Source: Isoetes taiwanensis
Taxonomy: Eukaryota > Streptophyta > Lycopodiopsida > Isoetales > Isoetaceae
Direction: 5' to 3'
Assembly: GCA_021234155.1 (NCBI GenBank)
Contig: JAJEKV010000038.1
Span: 6,068,926-6,132,925, forward strand
Length of the DNA stretch: 64,000 nucleotides
Made by a program: the position numbers and the translations under genes. How positions within the stretch are numbered: position 1 is the first letter of the stretch; each line of letters begins with the position of its first letter. Positions 10,385 through 21,486 of this stretch are shown one piece after another. The notes beneath the pieces are model-generated. The model did not search any database and was not told where the DNA came from. It saw nothing but the letters and a program-made list of their open reading frames with translations.

Positions 10385-10395
10385 AGAAGGGGAGA
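10385..10395 (+). other. Polypurine tract
   Basis: AGAAGGGGAGA immediately precedes the 3' LTR start at 10397 and is the expected plus-strand priming site. Confidence 0.85.
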
Positions 10396-10396
10396 C

Positions 10397-13197
10397 TGTA
10401 ACAGTCCTGGCCACTTGATGGGTTAATATATTTCTGTACGTATATACATATTCATGGCATGTATGCAGCATGAGACCAGGGTTTTGTCTCTTTGGAGAAA
10501 GTATTGTTGCAGAGCATGAAGGCAGGGAGCAATTCTGGGCAGTTTTAGAACCCGATTTTTGAAGCATCATATCTTGGCGACCCGAGATCCTTTTCAGGTG
10601 ATTTTTCTTTTGCTGGAAAGATCTTTAAGTTAGCTTTTCGGAATGGGTCTGATCAGGCCGAAACGCATCCTTATGAGAAAGTTATGACAGAAATTGTGAT
10701 GTTGGGTCAGAATTGACTGCACTATGTATGTTCTTCTGCAGTTTGATTCTTGGAGTTAGAAGACGATCTTTTGAGGCAATCAATTGAAAGGGTTCCAGAG
10801 GTCTATCCACGAAAGAAATTCTAAGGTGGGGTTTTGCTGAGTTAATTTGAGATTTGATATGGACTGCCATGGTTAGATTTATGATGATTTGTTAAGAGGG
10901 TTATGGCTATGTATTTCCAAGGAACTATGGCGTGTAAAAACTCCAGAGGTAAGAAATCATAATTGCTTCTATGCCTAAATATGTTCATGCTTTTGGTAAG
11001 ATATTTGGGTGCTTATGTGTTGATGTGAACATAGAAATTCAGAAACAGATTGTTTAGGCTTTGCTTAAGCAGATGGCATGGGATCTAACTGAGAAAAGCT
11101 GAATTGATGCATGTGGATTCTTTTTAAGCATTTGGGCTAGGAATGGTCGATTTGCATTGGACTTCTTCAAAAGATAGAGATTGATGCTGCCTCAGAGGGG
11201 TATAGAGGCCTTTTTGCCGAGATTTGCAAGCCTAAGCTAGTCTAGTTGAAGAGAAGGCAGGGATATGATGTATTGTATATAAAAGGACCGATTCAATGGT
11301 AAAGGGGCATTTTACCGAATCGGGGGATATCATGGAAGGATTTTTGGAGCTATCTGGATGGGTTTGGATTCACGTGAAAGCATGCCAAAATATCTTGGGA
11401 AGTGTGGATTTGGGCATGGAAAGTCCCGATTCGGGATGTGCAACTTCGATATAGTAAGATCGGGCTGAAATACAGAGGTGTTATGGCTATTCGGTCTTCT
11501 AACTTGTTGTTTTTTCTTTCTTGTCTCATTTGTGATATATGCATGTTGTTAACAAATTGGTAATTGGTAATGATATAATAATAGGTAAAGATAGAAGCCA
11601 AAGGGGAACAATGGAAGTGTAAGGGCTATGGTATGAATATAGATTAGCCAGTAGAGCAGTTGCAGGAGATCTAGGAGATCTGAGTGGTAACGTAAACTTA
11701 AATAATTCTAAGAACATGAGACATAGTTCGGAATCATTTGATAGTTGATATAGCGATTGTGGTCATGAGTCGATGTGGATTTGTAATCCGAAATGAGTTC
11801 CACCTTAGATGCACTAATAATCCTTAGCTATAGAAAGAGGGTTTTAATTGGAATAATAAAAACCTTAACTAATTGGAGATAAATAAATGGTGGAACCTTA
11901 GAGATCAAATGAAGTTGGGCCGAGAGAGCAATATGAGGCATATGTGGGTGTCTAGATGAGGCTATGGCATGGAGCACTGTTATTCTAAGTGTACACCGTA
12001 AGTTTCCAAGTTATTGCACTATACTTTGTCAAAGGCATCATAGCTAATAGATTGTCCTCAGGGAGAATGGTTTTGAGGTAAGGTTTGCATTGTGTGGATT
12101 GTTAGTATCTTTCCTTGTTGTAGCTACATCAAGGATAGTTAGGCTTATGGCTTCCTCGACGTGTTGGATTGCGATCATTATCTTCATCAGTAACCTAGCT
12201 ACTTCAACTTGGGCAGGTTGTATAGACAACATCCGCAACAGTATAATCTAGGCACATGATAGTAAACATTCTAATGAACTTCACATGTCTTGGTCTTGCA
12301 TTGTCCACTGTTGTCTTGGTATTTGATGTCTATTGAAACCTCCGGGGTCGGACTTCTAGGTTCGGTGGCCTAGGTTGCTCTGGCATGCTCATGTTCATCT
12401 GTGATTCTCTGTGGTATTCTTGTGCTCTATGACACCGGGCGTTAGTTCTCCTGGCCGGGATTGCTACGTCAGTCAATTCTTGTGAACTCCCATGGTAAGA
12501 GGTCCTCCAGTGCCAGACGTGGGCTGGGAAGGGTATGCGCATACGAGGTTTACCCCACCAACTCCGCCAACGGGGCTCGGAATGTGAGCCGGCTGGGCAT
12601 TTTTCTGCTAACAGGGCCTGCATGTAGGCTGGCTGAGCTACCCATTGTCCCGGAGCTATATTTCTGATGTTTTGTTATTCTGGCTATGTTCTTTGCTTTT
12701 GTTGCTCAGAGGTTGGTATTTACTTGGATTACGTTGTCATTGTCTTAGCACTGTACTCATGTAGGATTTTCCGTCTGTGTTTGTGCTTATCCAAGATTTC
12801 CAGAGTATTTCCATGCATGCAATGGCAGCCAGGGATCCCCACTTAGTCACGAGGACTAACCCCAGTGAGTGTATGTGCAGTGAATGAGCAAGGCGATGGC
12901 ACCAGCACGATTGTGGCTCATGGATGAGCGAGAAGCTTCTAGGGTTGAGTTGCTAACAGGGATGCTGTAACTATTGAGAATATGGATTTCTTGGATGTTA
13001 ATATTGTATGATTATATTGAGACCATAAGTACTTGCTCATTGAGTTTTGAGTTACTGTATGCTATTTCAACTGTGCAAGAGGAAGATTCAATTCTTCACC
13101 ATATTCAATTGTTTGTCACCCCAACCTAGAATTAGCGATATTGATGGGATCCCCGAAGTTGCCTAGAGGAGGGTCAACTTCGGCGAAGCTCGTCACG
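10397..13197 (+). repeat. 3' LTR of the non-autonomous element
   Basis: Second copy of the 7296-10098 sequence. It ends GCTCGTCACG, after which the frame of the interrupted ORF resumes. Copy-specific differences around 12190-12540 fall mainly at CAG/CTG sites. Confidence 0.9.
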
Positions 13198-13863
13198 ACC
13201 CTCTGGCGAATCGAGGCAAATGATGGACGAAAGCGGGGAGCCCAATGCGAGGAGGAGTTCCTCGCCCTCCAAGAACAGATGGGGATCCGTGGGAAGACCA
13301 CGAGCATCCTAATGCCGAGTCCTTCGACACAACCCCCGCCAAGAGGAGAAGGAATCGACCTCAGGAGGCTCGACCGCACAATTGAAGACTACAGGGAGTC
13401 GATCGAAATTGAGGTCGGCCAGCGGCACGGGCGCACAGAAGCCTGGAGGCCAAACAAGCGGAGAAGCTTGACACACAAACGATTGTCGCCGTACTACTTG
13501 GCCGCTGTTCTGATGGATGGGAGAATAGCGATGAATACACCGCAGTTCAGTCCCAGGTGAAGAAGGAGTGTTCATCTTTGATTGCACTCTCGGGCTTGGC
13601 GGCATGCTCGAATAGCAACAAATGTCGACTATCTTTGTCCTCGGTCAAGAGGGCAATGGCACTTTCGACCTCTTCGACTTCGCCATACCCCCACCGTCGC
13701 CAGCGAGATCTGGCGGATCGCGCCCCTTACATCCGACCGCGGGGTAGAAGACTTGGTGAGAGCCTTACGGGGAGGCTCGTCGGCAAGCATCATCGAACTT
13801 GGGTCACTCGGTAAAGGGCGGCCCAAGTTAAAGTTCCTTGAAGACAACCCGCTTCTGCCGTGA
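13198..13863 (+). pseudogene. Second element ORF, C-terminal part after the LTR insertion
   Basis: The first frame reads TLWRIEANDGRKRGAQCEEE and onward from 13198. Near 13440 the best-looking frame shifts to one reading SLEAKQAEKLDTQTIVAVLL. It shifts again to a frame with STIFVLGQEGNGTFDLFDF and finally SASIIELGSLGKGRPK before a TGA at 13861. With the upstream part, the undisturbed protein would be about 500 residues. Frame changes may be errors or decay. I recognise no domain. Confidence 0.5.
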
Positions 13864-14055
13864 TTTCAAGACTAGTTAAACTCTTGATCCCTGAGACTTT
13901 TGTACTAAAATATTATATGATATATAAATACAATTGCTTGACACTTTAAATGCTTTGTTGATGTATTTTTGCCCCACAATTATACCAACAAACATAAACA
14001 ATGCAAGAGAACAAATGAAACTAACCAAATAGCCATGAATTGCTTGTGTATGCAG
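13864..14055 (+). promoter_or_regulatory. A/T-rich gap between second ORF and gag
   Basis: It contains TATATAAATA at 13921-13930 and a pyrimidine-led TGTGTATGCAG near 14045-14055 that could be a splice acceptor for a gag transcript. There is no hairpin repeat here, unlike the two upstream units. Confidence 0.3.
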
Positions 14056-15275
14056 CTAGAAGCCTAAACGCTAGTGGGAACGACAAATCGCGAGACCTTA
14101 TAGAAGAGCGACCCCCATGGACCACCTTCGCAAGGAACCTATTTGAAGATATGGAACCCATGACCCCGAGAGGAGGAGATATCCCGTGATGAGGACGGAC
14201 CGAGCAGATAAAGGCCTTGCTGTCCCCGCAAGCAGCGAATGGGTTCGTGTGGCAACGCCTCGGTTGCCACAAGCATCACCGGAGAGAGTGAAGGGACAAG
14301 AAGAGGAGCAAGAGAAGGAGATCCTCCAACCCCGGAATCTTCCGACTCAAGTTCGAGACTCGGACCGACTCAGGAAGAGGAAGAGCGAGTTCGGGACCTA
14401 ACCCGATGGAAGGCAAAGGAACACCAAGATGGAAGGCGAGGGAACACCCCTGATGGACGACAAAAGAGATACGGTGGCCTCGACTACCGAGAAGAAGGTA
14501 GATTCCGCACTGGGCAATGTATGGAAGGCCCGGAAACTGGAACAGTTCTCAGGGGAGAACAGGTCAGGATTGGAAGCAGAGGCATGGCTGGACGAAATGA
14601 GTGAGTACGGCAATGCTTATGGCATGAAAGACAAAGACAAAGGCAGAGTTGCAACAGCCAACTTGAAAGGAGCCGCTCGGATTTGGTGGAAGGGTTATGC
14701 AAAGGCACATGGCTTAAGCAGGGATGCTTGTAAGTTCAGAAAGTTTGCTAAAGCCTTCAAGCGCCACTACGTCCCGAGGGAACATAAGTCCAGCATGATG
14801 CAGCAGTTTTATAGGTTGCAGCAAGGCAACAAATCAGTCCAGAAATATACAGAGGAATTCATGAGGCTAAGGGTCATTTGTATGCCAAGTTGGGAGAGAA
14901 GCATGCAGTAGAAAGCTATATTGAGGGACTGAATGAGGAGATCCGCAAGCTTGTGAGGGCAATAAACCCTAGGACAATATCAGAGGCGGAATCCAAGGCT
15001 ATAAGCTTGCAGGGCCTGGACCTCTAATAAGATAGCGGCGGCAGTATTTCGGGATAAAGGCAAGGCGACAGGAAGCTATAGCCCTAGGGCAGCCAGTCCA
15101 GGTCCAGCTAGAGCCCCATATGGTGGGAACCAGGGGAAACAGCAGGAGAAGAAGCAGGTGTCCTTCAAGGACAAGCAGGAGGGGTCAAACTACTCCAAAG
15201 CAGTGCGATCCTTTTTGCAGGCGATGCCCAAGGAAAAGAGGCAGGAGTGCATAGAAAAGCAGCTGTGCTTCAGGT
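14056..15275 (+). pseudogene. Ty3/gypsy gag, frameshifted and truncated
   Basis: The clearest part (14429-14870) reads KLEQFSGENRSGLEAEAWLD, then KGAARIWWKGYAKAHGLS, FRKFAKAFKRHYVPREHK and QQGNKSVQKYTEEFMRLRV. This is the capsid-type retrotransposon gag domain. After a frame change near 14872 it continues KLGEKHAVESYIEGLNEEIRK. A stop pair at 15026 and another frame lead to KEKRQECIEKQLCFR, the residues that normally precede a CCHC zinc knuckle. At 15275 the sequence switches abruptly to a repeat also found at 20799, so the knuckle and all of pol are missing. Upstream, LIEERPPWTTFARNLFEDME (about 14095-14155) may be the gag N-terminus. Confidence 0.8.
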
Positions 15276-16058
15276 ATGATTATTCTGAGTTTTTCATGTA
15301 ACAATTTAAAGTGCTAAAAATATGATTTGATAAGCAGATTTGCTGTTAATAAATATGATATGGTAGAGCTTAAACAAGTTATCTTCTGAAAAATTGAAGC
15401 TAGGATTAAGGTGCATTGTCCCACTTATTAAATTACTGTTGTATGGCTACATAGATAAGAAAGAATGAAAGTAAAATCCTATGAAAATTCTGTAATTCAG
15501 TGAAATAGTTGCTGGTTGTTTCAGTCTGGCATAAAGACTGGTGGCCTTTCTTATAGTATTCTAAGCAGTGAAAATAATGCGGCAAAAAAAAAGGCATATA
15601 GATGCAGAATTACAAGGGTCATCTGTTTGACCGACATGGACTTCAATAAGGTTATGGATATGGCAAACAAGTGCCAAAGCTATATGTTGTGTGGGAAAAT
15701 GTCAAGTAGAGTTTTGCATTTGGCCTCTGAAATACTGAAATATAAACAGGTTGGCAGGAAAATAAATATAGCATGGTAGTGCTAAAACATGTCTCCTCTT
15801 TGAAATAATAAAACCATTGGATTTTATTCCTGAAAGGTTTGGCTTATTGGCTTATGTAACTATGGTCTTTTTGGAAAGTTTGTTTATTAATTTTGGTATT
15901 TACAATACTTAATTACAAATTGGGGTGCTAGAGGCTAAAGGATAATGAGTACCGGTTTCATACGTAATTACGTATCCGGATTGATAATACAGTTACTGGG
16001 ATTGACCAGGACTGATGTTCGACCTAGGGATCTAGGTTTGACCGGTTTTTTTTAGACA
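15276..16058. repeat. Dispersed direct repeat R1, uninterrupted copy
   Basis: 15276-15438 matches 20799-20961 and 15446-16058 matches 22453-23053, both in direct orientation. Here the two halves are adjacent; in the other locus they are separated by 1.5 kb. It includes a short ORF-like segment (KVMDMANKCQSYMLCGKMS, near 15650-15710) that is also present at 22655-22715, possibly an old exon. Flank-to-flank continuity here shows the pre-insertion state of the other locus. Confidence 0.8.
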
Positions 16059-16205
16059 CTTCGATTCCTTGGTTTAACCAGGGTTGCTTGTGTCCTTTAG
16101 CCTCTTCCCTGTTGTCTATAGAAAAATAGAAAAATAGATGTACCTATGTTTCAGAAAATATGTAACAGTTGATGGCATGCCACTCGTTTTAAGCTATTGT
16201 TGCAG

Positions 16206-16352
16206 GTGAAAACAATTACAAAGAAGAAGTGGCTTTGGTCCCTCCATATGTAGAACACTGGACTGACTACTTTGGGATATGCAGCTTGCAAAATGATGCT
16301 CTCGAACAAAATTCTGCAGATCATCCAGAGCTTCAATTTCATTGATTAAAAG
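16206..16352 (+). pseudogene. Exon-like segment, copy 1 of a tandem duplication
   Basis: Bounded by TTGTTGCAG on the left and AAAAG/GTATGC on the right, typical splice signals. It reads ENNYKEEVALVPPYVEHWTD and on to a TGA before the donor, so as coding it would be terminal. A second copy lies at 16547-16694. The parent gene is not recognised. Confidence 0.45.
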
Positions 16353-16546
16353 GTATGCAATTGCTCAAATGTACAAGTTTATCTCATTCTTAAGGGCTGA
16401 CCAGCTGAATAAAGCATATGGCGGTACCCTTATATTACACACCAGATATCTGGTATAAAACAAAGAGGGCATGTCCCTCGTATGCCATTTGGCCAGAAAA
16501 ATAGATGCACTTGTGCTTTAGGAAATATGAACAGACATTGTTGCAG

Positions 16547-16694
16547 GGTGAAAACAATTACAAAGATGAAGTGGACCTTGGTCCCTCCTATGTAGAACAA
16601 TGGGCTGACGGCTTTGGGATATACAGCTTGCAAAATGATGTTCTCGAACAAAATTCTGCAGGTCATCCAGAGCTTCAATGCCACTGATTAAAAG
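16547..16694 (+). pseudogene. Exon-like segment, copy 2 of a tandem duplication
   Basis: Same splice-like borders and the variant reading ENNYKDEVDLGPSYVEQWAD. The whole duplicated unit, including flanking intron-like DNA, spans about 16133-16500 and 16500-16845. Confidence 0.45.
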
Positions 16695-16699
16695 GTATG

Positions 16700-17164
16700 C
16701 AATTGCTCAAGTTTATAAGTTTATCTCATTCTTAAGGGCTGACCAGCTGAATAAAGCATATGGCGGTACCCTTACTTTACACACCAGATATCTGGTATAA
16801 AACAAAAAGGGCATGTCCCTCATATGCCATTTGGCCACAAAAATTGGAAAGCCATATATATGGCCGTCGTCCTATTGCTGCATCTTCCAGCAGAAATGGT
16901 CACCAACTTTGTAGCCAACAGTGCAACATCTATGGCCCCAAACGAAGAAAATTGTTGTAGATATGAAGCAATGGCTTCCAAGATTCAATTATGGTGTACA
17001 AGTTCTCAACAAATATTCAACAACCAATATTGATACGGTATGTCTGTAACTTGATGATTTGGTTGGTGTGATTCAATAGGGAATAAATATTTACTATAGG
17101 GTTGGGTTTGACCTCTACTGTACTGTAGGGGTCTGCCCTCCCATATGTAGCACAATAACAGGGG
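16700..17164. other. No gene recognised
   Basis: It contains the right flank of the duplicated exon unit and an ORF at 16824-17033 without a recognisable domain. Confidence 0.4.
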
Positions 17165-17330
17165 GTTACTTTTAGATTTTTATACGCTTTTTCACATGGT
17201 TTTTCTATGATTTCGTTGTTGTATTCGTTGAGGTGTACTAAATAGTATTTCTAGAGTGCATCATTTATGGGCCGTTGATTTTCGTTGGTGGGAACAATCC
17301 GAGGGTTGTTGTCTTTCTCTGCATGTGTTT

Positions 17331-17470
17331 GTGCATGAACACTGCGCATGTGTATGCATGTGCATGTGCACATGCATGTGCATGTGTGTGCATGTGCATG
17401 TGTATTGTGCATGTGCATGTGGCAAGTGCAAGTGCAAGTGCATGTATGTGCATGTGTGCATACGCATGTG
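17331..17470. repeat. TGCATG-rich microsatellite
   Basis: An irregular run of TGCATG, TGTG and GCAAGT units. It gives long artefactual ORFs rich in Cys, Met, His and Thr on both strands, which I do not treat as genes. Confidence 0.9.
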
Positions 17471-18247
17471 TACTTGCCCTCTTGGATTCTTATTGCCGGA
17501 GTGGATTTTACTACCACGAGATGGATTTTTTGCTCACACTTACAAAGGTATTTGTTTTTTAATGTTTCTTCAGTTAGCATAATGTTTTTTTTTTTACAAG
17601 GTATTGGTTTCTGATTCTACAATGTAGTCTTGCAAACCCCCTTTTGTTTTTCGTTCCTAAGATTTGCTGCAGATTCAAGTTTAGGCCCTCTGTTTGCTTC
17701 AAACTCTTGGATATTCCTGGCTGCCGGATTGTTCATAGTAGCCAGCCTTTAGCTCCAATCAACAAATGGATTCTTATGCACACAACAGCGGATTATTCCG
17801 CCCTTTTCCATGTCCGTGTAGATCAGTCAAACAAAGGCCACAAGAATGCATTTATGTTGAAGGTTTGGAACTTTAATCAAACCGTAAGGTGAATCATGCA
17901 TTACCTTTAAGCTAGAGATGGAGCATCCAAAATCATATGGATTGATAAACAATGGTGTCATTGTGAAAGAGAAATAGTTGTAGCGTAAGTAACAATATGT
18001 AGCATAATAACGAGGGGGTTTTCTTTGTGTTGCAAACTTTATGACTTTCGAGAATAAAGGATCAATCTGCTCTATCTTTATGGTAAATTTTACTTATGTT
18101 CTATTTGTTTTATTGTGATCAAATTCAAAAGCTACGGTGATGAAAGCCTTAAATGAATTCTAGTTTTTTCCTCGTTTTTGAATTCTAAAGTTTTTGTCAC
18201 ACCCAGGCGTCCCTAAGGCCCAAGAAGGGGCCAAAATTTTTTTTTTT

Positions 18248-18862
18248 GCAACACAAACCATTAACATCCAACATATAAAAATTAAATCCCCCAACACATA
18301 ACAACCAACACATAACAACCATTGACATTAACAATCAACACATAACTACCATTGACATTAATTAACACAACCATTGGGTCTAACACATTTAAATTAAAAT
18401 CCCCCTTAAACCCCCTTTGGTTTGGGTGCATATTCACACATTGGGTGGCGTAGGGCGGCGAGCCTTCATAATTGTATTTTTGCACGCACGAAATCAACAC
18501 CATATAGTATTCTGCTTGAAATCTTATAGTATTTTGCAAATCTTGTTATACAGTATAGCAAATTTTGTACTTGCATACCCCACAAACGAGGAACTTTATG
18601 TACGGTATAGATTAAGGAATAAGGGGCGAATATGCCTATCCAACAGCTCTCGTTGCCCGGAGTCACCCCCCGTGTGAATATGCACCCAAACCAAAGGGGG
18701 TTTAAGGGGGATTTTAATTTAAATGTGTTAGACCCAATGGTTGTGTTAATTAATGTCAATGGTAGTTATGTGTTGATTGTTAATGTCAATGGTTGTTATG
18801 TGTTGGTTGTTATGTGTTGGGGGATTTAATTTTTATATGTTGGATGTTAATGGTTTGTGTTG
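18248..18862. mobile_element. MITE-like palindromic element with ~190-bp terminal inverted repeats, copy 1
   Basis: The left arm 18248-18439 (starting GCAACACAAACCATTAACAT) is the near-perfect reverse complement of 18672-18862 (ending ATGTTAATGGTTTGTGTTG). The loop of about 230 bp has no coding content. Inside each arm, ACACATAACAACCA-type units are repeated. Confidence 0.85.
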
Positions 18863-20798
18863 TTATGGATTCTCCAAAAAACGGTCAACCCAGTCCTACG
18901 GAAGGAGGTAGGCTTTTTTTAATTCGGTAAATTCAGTGCAAACATGGATACATGAATTGGTAGTAGTGCACTTATTGCAAACCATGGTATGGATGTCGCT
19001 GGATATTTAAATGGCATACACCACTATAATAAGCAGTCTACTATGCCCATTTCAAATAATAGGGAACTATTATGGAAATATATTTAGGTGCTCCTTATGG
19101 AGAGGATATAATGGAGGTTGTTTCAATAAGAAAATTGAGGAATGGCCCTTGCTCCAGAGTCACTTTAAGAGGAATACCCAATGTAGAAAATTAGAAGGGA
19201 CCAAAAACATGTAGGCAAAAAAAAGCCCTTTGGGGTAATGGTCTGTGTAGAAACGTATTCCATAGAAATGGACACTTGAGCTTCAAACCGTACATTGACC
19301 GAACCCTACACCCGTGGAATACAACAAATGAACTACCACAGGGCAGTAGATCTCGGAAGAAATCGAGGACTTTACTCTCACGCTTGACCGTCGTTTTACT
19401 TCGCATTTATGGTAAGCATATTCCCCGCTTGGTCTTTGATCCATTACATGAGAGTCGACCTCGCATGCATTTGAGATAAGTATATCAGTATATGCTAAGT
19501 TTGAGTTAAAATCTAGGTCAAAACCTATGCATGCCGTGTAAACTCGTTAGGGTTTGCACTTGAGATATCAAATCGACACGAGACGCCTGAATGAAAGAGA
19601 GTCGGATGATTGCAAAAGATCCCTCGACATATATTTCTGGTCTTATAGTTCATATGGTGTGGAAATCACAAAGGTGAAGACTTACCCATTAATTCTGATT
19701 CCGAAGAAGAAGTCGCGAGAAAAATTCTGATAGAATGAGTTCTTTGCTTATTTATCTCTATCCGAAAGTGGCTACAATACTCCCATGCCATGAATGATCA
19801 TAGTGGTGCATTTGTGAATATGAAAAGGATGCTTGCTCCTCAACGTAATATTATGGCAAACAAAGGGCAGTAATGGTGCTAAAAATTTGCATCTTGGGGC
19901 GTATATTTCCATGTCCGATTACCTTGAATGCGCCTCATAATGGGAAGAGCAAAAAGTGGTGCTAGTCATTGTGTGTTCGGACATCAAGCCCATGTACTAG
20001 GCATTCATGGTGGCTTTTGACTCCTAGTCTTCTTCAAATTGCACTTCCATGTTGATGGCATAGAGCGGATCAAGAACATTATACTCGGACCAAGCGAATT
20101 CCGTGTATATCTCTGTTTAAATTGGAAAGAACCGCATTGATCAATAAGGCTCTAAATTGTGCTGATCGACTTTACAAAATATGACATTAACCGGGGTGGA
20201 AGTGCAAGGTAGTATCTCCACTTAGTCACAAATTTGTCAAATATATCTACTGTTTAATTGTCTACTACAGATCTAGTTTATTACGCTAACGGGCAAAAGG
20301 ATAGAAAGGTCGACGGCTATAAGTCGAGAGGCTCCATTGTACCTTTTTGGCCCTTCATGCATTACCAATTTGTTGCTAATGTCATGATGTTTGGCTGCAG
20401 TGCGGACCTCTCCTGCCTTTGTCTCTTCTTTGCTTGGGTTTTATGAATGTACTAGGATCTGGACATAGAATCAAGCACAACTTCTTTGAAAAGCGTTAAA
20501 GATGGACACACGGCCACAAGTATAACAAGATGTTAGCTATCTGGACGCAATGTTCCAGGTTGTATAAGTCATGTGAAGTTTTGAATAATCAGTAGACAAA
20601 TTATTTGGCTCAAAATATTGGCATGAAACGGGCTGTCTGCGTGCTTTCTATTAAGTACATAAACATGGAAAACTTGGATTCGGTCTAAGAAAATGGAAAA
20701 TCTGGAATGCTAAGTATGTTATAATGGTATAATCAGTCCATTTTTCTGACAATACAAGCTTGTGGTAAACCAGTGTCTTAGTTATGTGTACTATGAAA
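18863..20798. other. No gene recognised
   Basis: About 1.9 kb without a convincing ORF. A minus-strand reading near 20020-20090 (EFAWSEYNVLDPLYAINMEV) and a plus-strand one near 19276-19475 have the look of decayed coding DNA but no identifiable family. Confidence 0.4.
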
Positions 20799-20961
20799 AT
20801 GATTATTCTGAGTTTTTCATGTAACAATTTAAAGTGCTAAAAATATGATTTGATAAGCAGATGTGCTATTAATAAATATGATATGGTAGAGCTTAAACAA
20901 GTTATCTTCTGAAAAATTGAAGCTATGATTAAGGTGCATTGTCCCACTTATTAAATTACTG
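20799..20961. repeat. Repeat R1, left part of the interrupted copy
   Basis: Matches 15276-15438, ending TTAAATTACTG where unit X begins. The right half of R1 resumes at 22453. Confidence 0.8.
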
Positions 20962-21486
20962 CAACACAAACCATTAACATCCAACATATAAAAATTAAAT
21001 CCCCCAACACATAACAACCATTGACATTAATTAACACAACCATTGGGTCCAACACATTTAAATTAAAATCCCCCTTAAACCCCCTTTGGTTTGGGTGCAT
21101 ATTCACACGGGGGGTGACTCCGGGCAACGAGAGCTGTTGGATAGGCATATTCACCCCTTATTCCTTAATCTACACCGTACGTAAAGTTCCTCATTTGTGG
21201 GGTATGCAAGTACAAAATTTGCTATACTGTATAACAAGATTCGCAAAATACTATAAGATTTCAAGCGGAATACTATATGATGTTAATTTTGTACGTGCAA
21301 AAAATACAATTATGAGGGCTCTCGGCACCCTACGTCACCCCGTTGTGAATATGCACCCAAACCAAAGGGGTTTAAGGGGATTTTAATTTAAATGTGTTGG
21401 ACCCAATGGTTGTGTTAATTAATGTCAATGGTTGTTATGTGTTGGGGATTTATTTTTATATGTTGGATGTTAATGGTTTGTGTTGC
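20962..21486. mobile_element. MITE-like palindromic element, copy 2
   Basis: Arms 20962-21108 and about 21344-21486 are reverse complements and match the arms of 18248-18862. The loop corresponds to the same loop in inverted orientation. Confidence 0.85.

Larger units (their letters stand above)
7296..13197 (+). mobile_element. Non-autonomous LTR element with 2.8-kb LTRs and a 0.3-kb interior
   Basis: Two near-identical 2.8-kb direct repeats (7296-10098 and 10397-13197) flank about 298 bp. Both start TGTAACAGTCCTGG and end CTCGTCAC(A/G). The interior starts with a primer binding site and ends with a polypurine tract, and it has no coding capacity. The element split the second ORF of the older retrotransposon. 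I see no matching target-site duplication: the five bases before it are GCCTA, and those after it are about ACCCT. It must have relied on enzymes from another element. Confidence 0.9.
17165..18862 (-). mobile_element. Unit X, copy 1 (related inverted copy at 20962-22452)
   Basis: 17165-17290 is similar to the reverse complement of about 22330-22440, and 18030-18247 to the reverse complement of 21490-21695. The palindromic element 18248-18862 matches 20962-21486. The middle (about 17300-18000) is not shared and includes the TGCATG microsatellite. The two loci look like members of one mobile family inserted in opposite directions. Confidence 0.6.

Noticed and set aside
17251-17614. Overlapping ORFs rich in Cys/Met/His/Thr on both strands
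   Set aside because: All come from the TGCATG/TGTG microsatellite and have no splice or promoter support.
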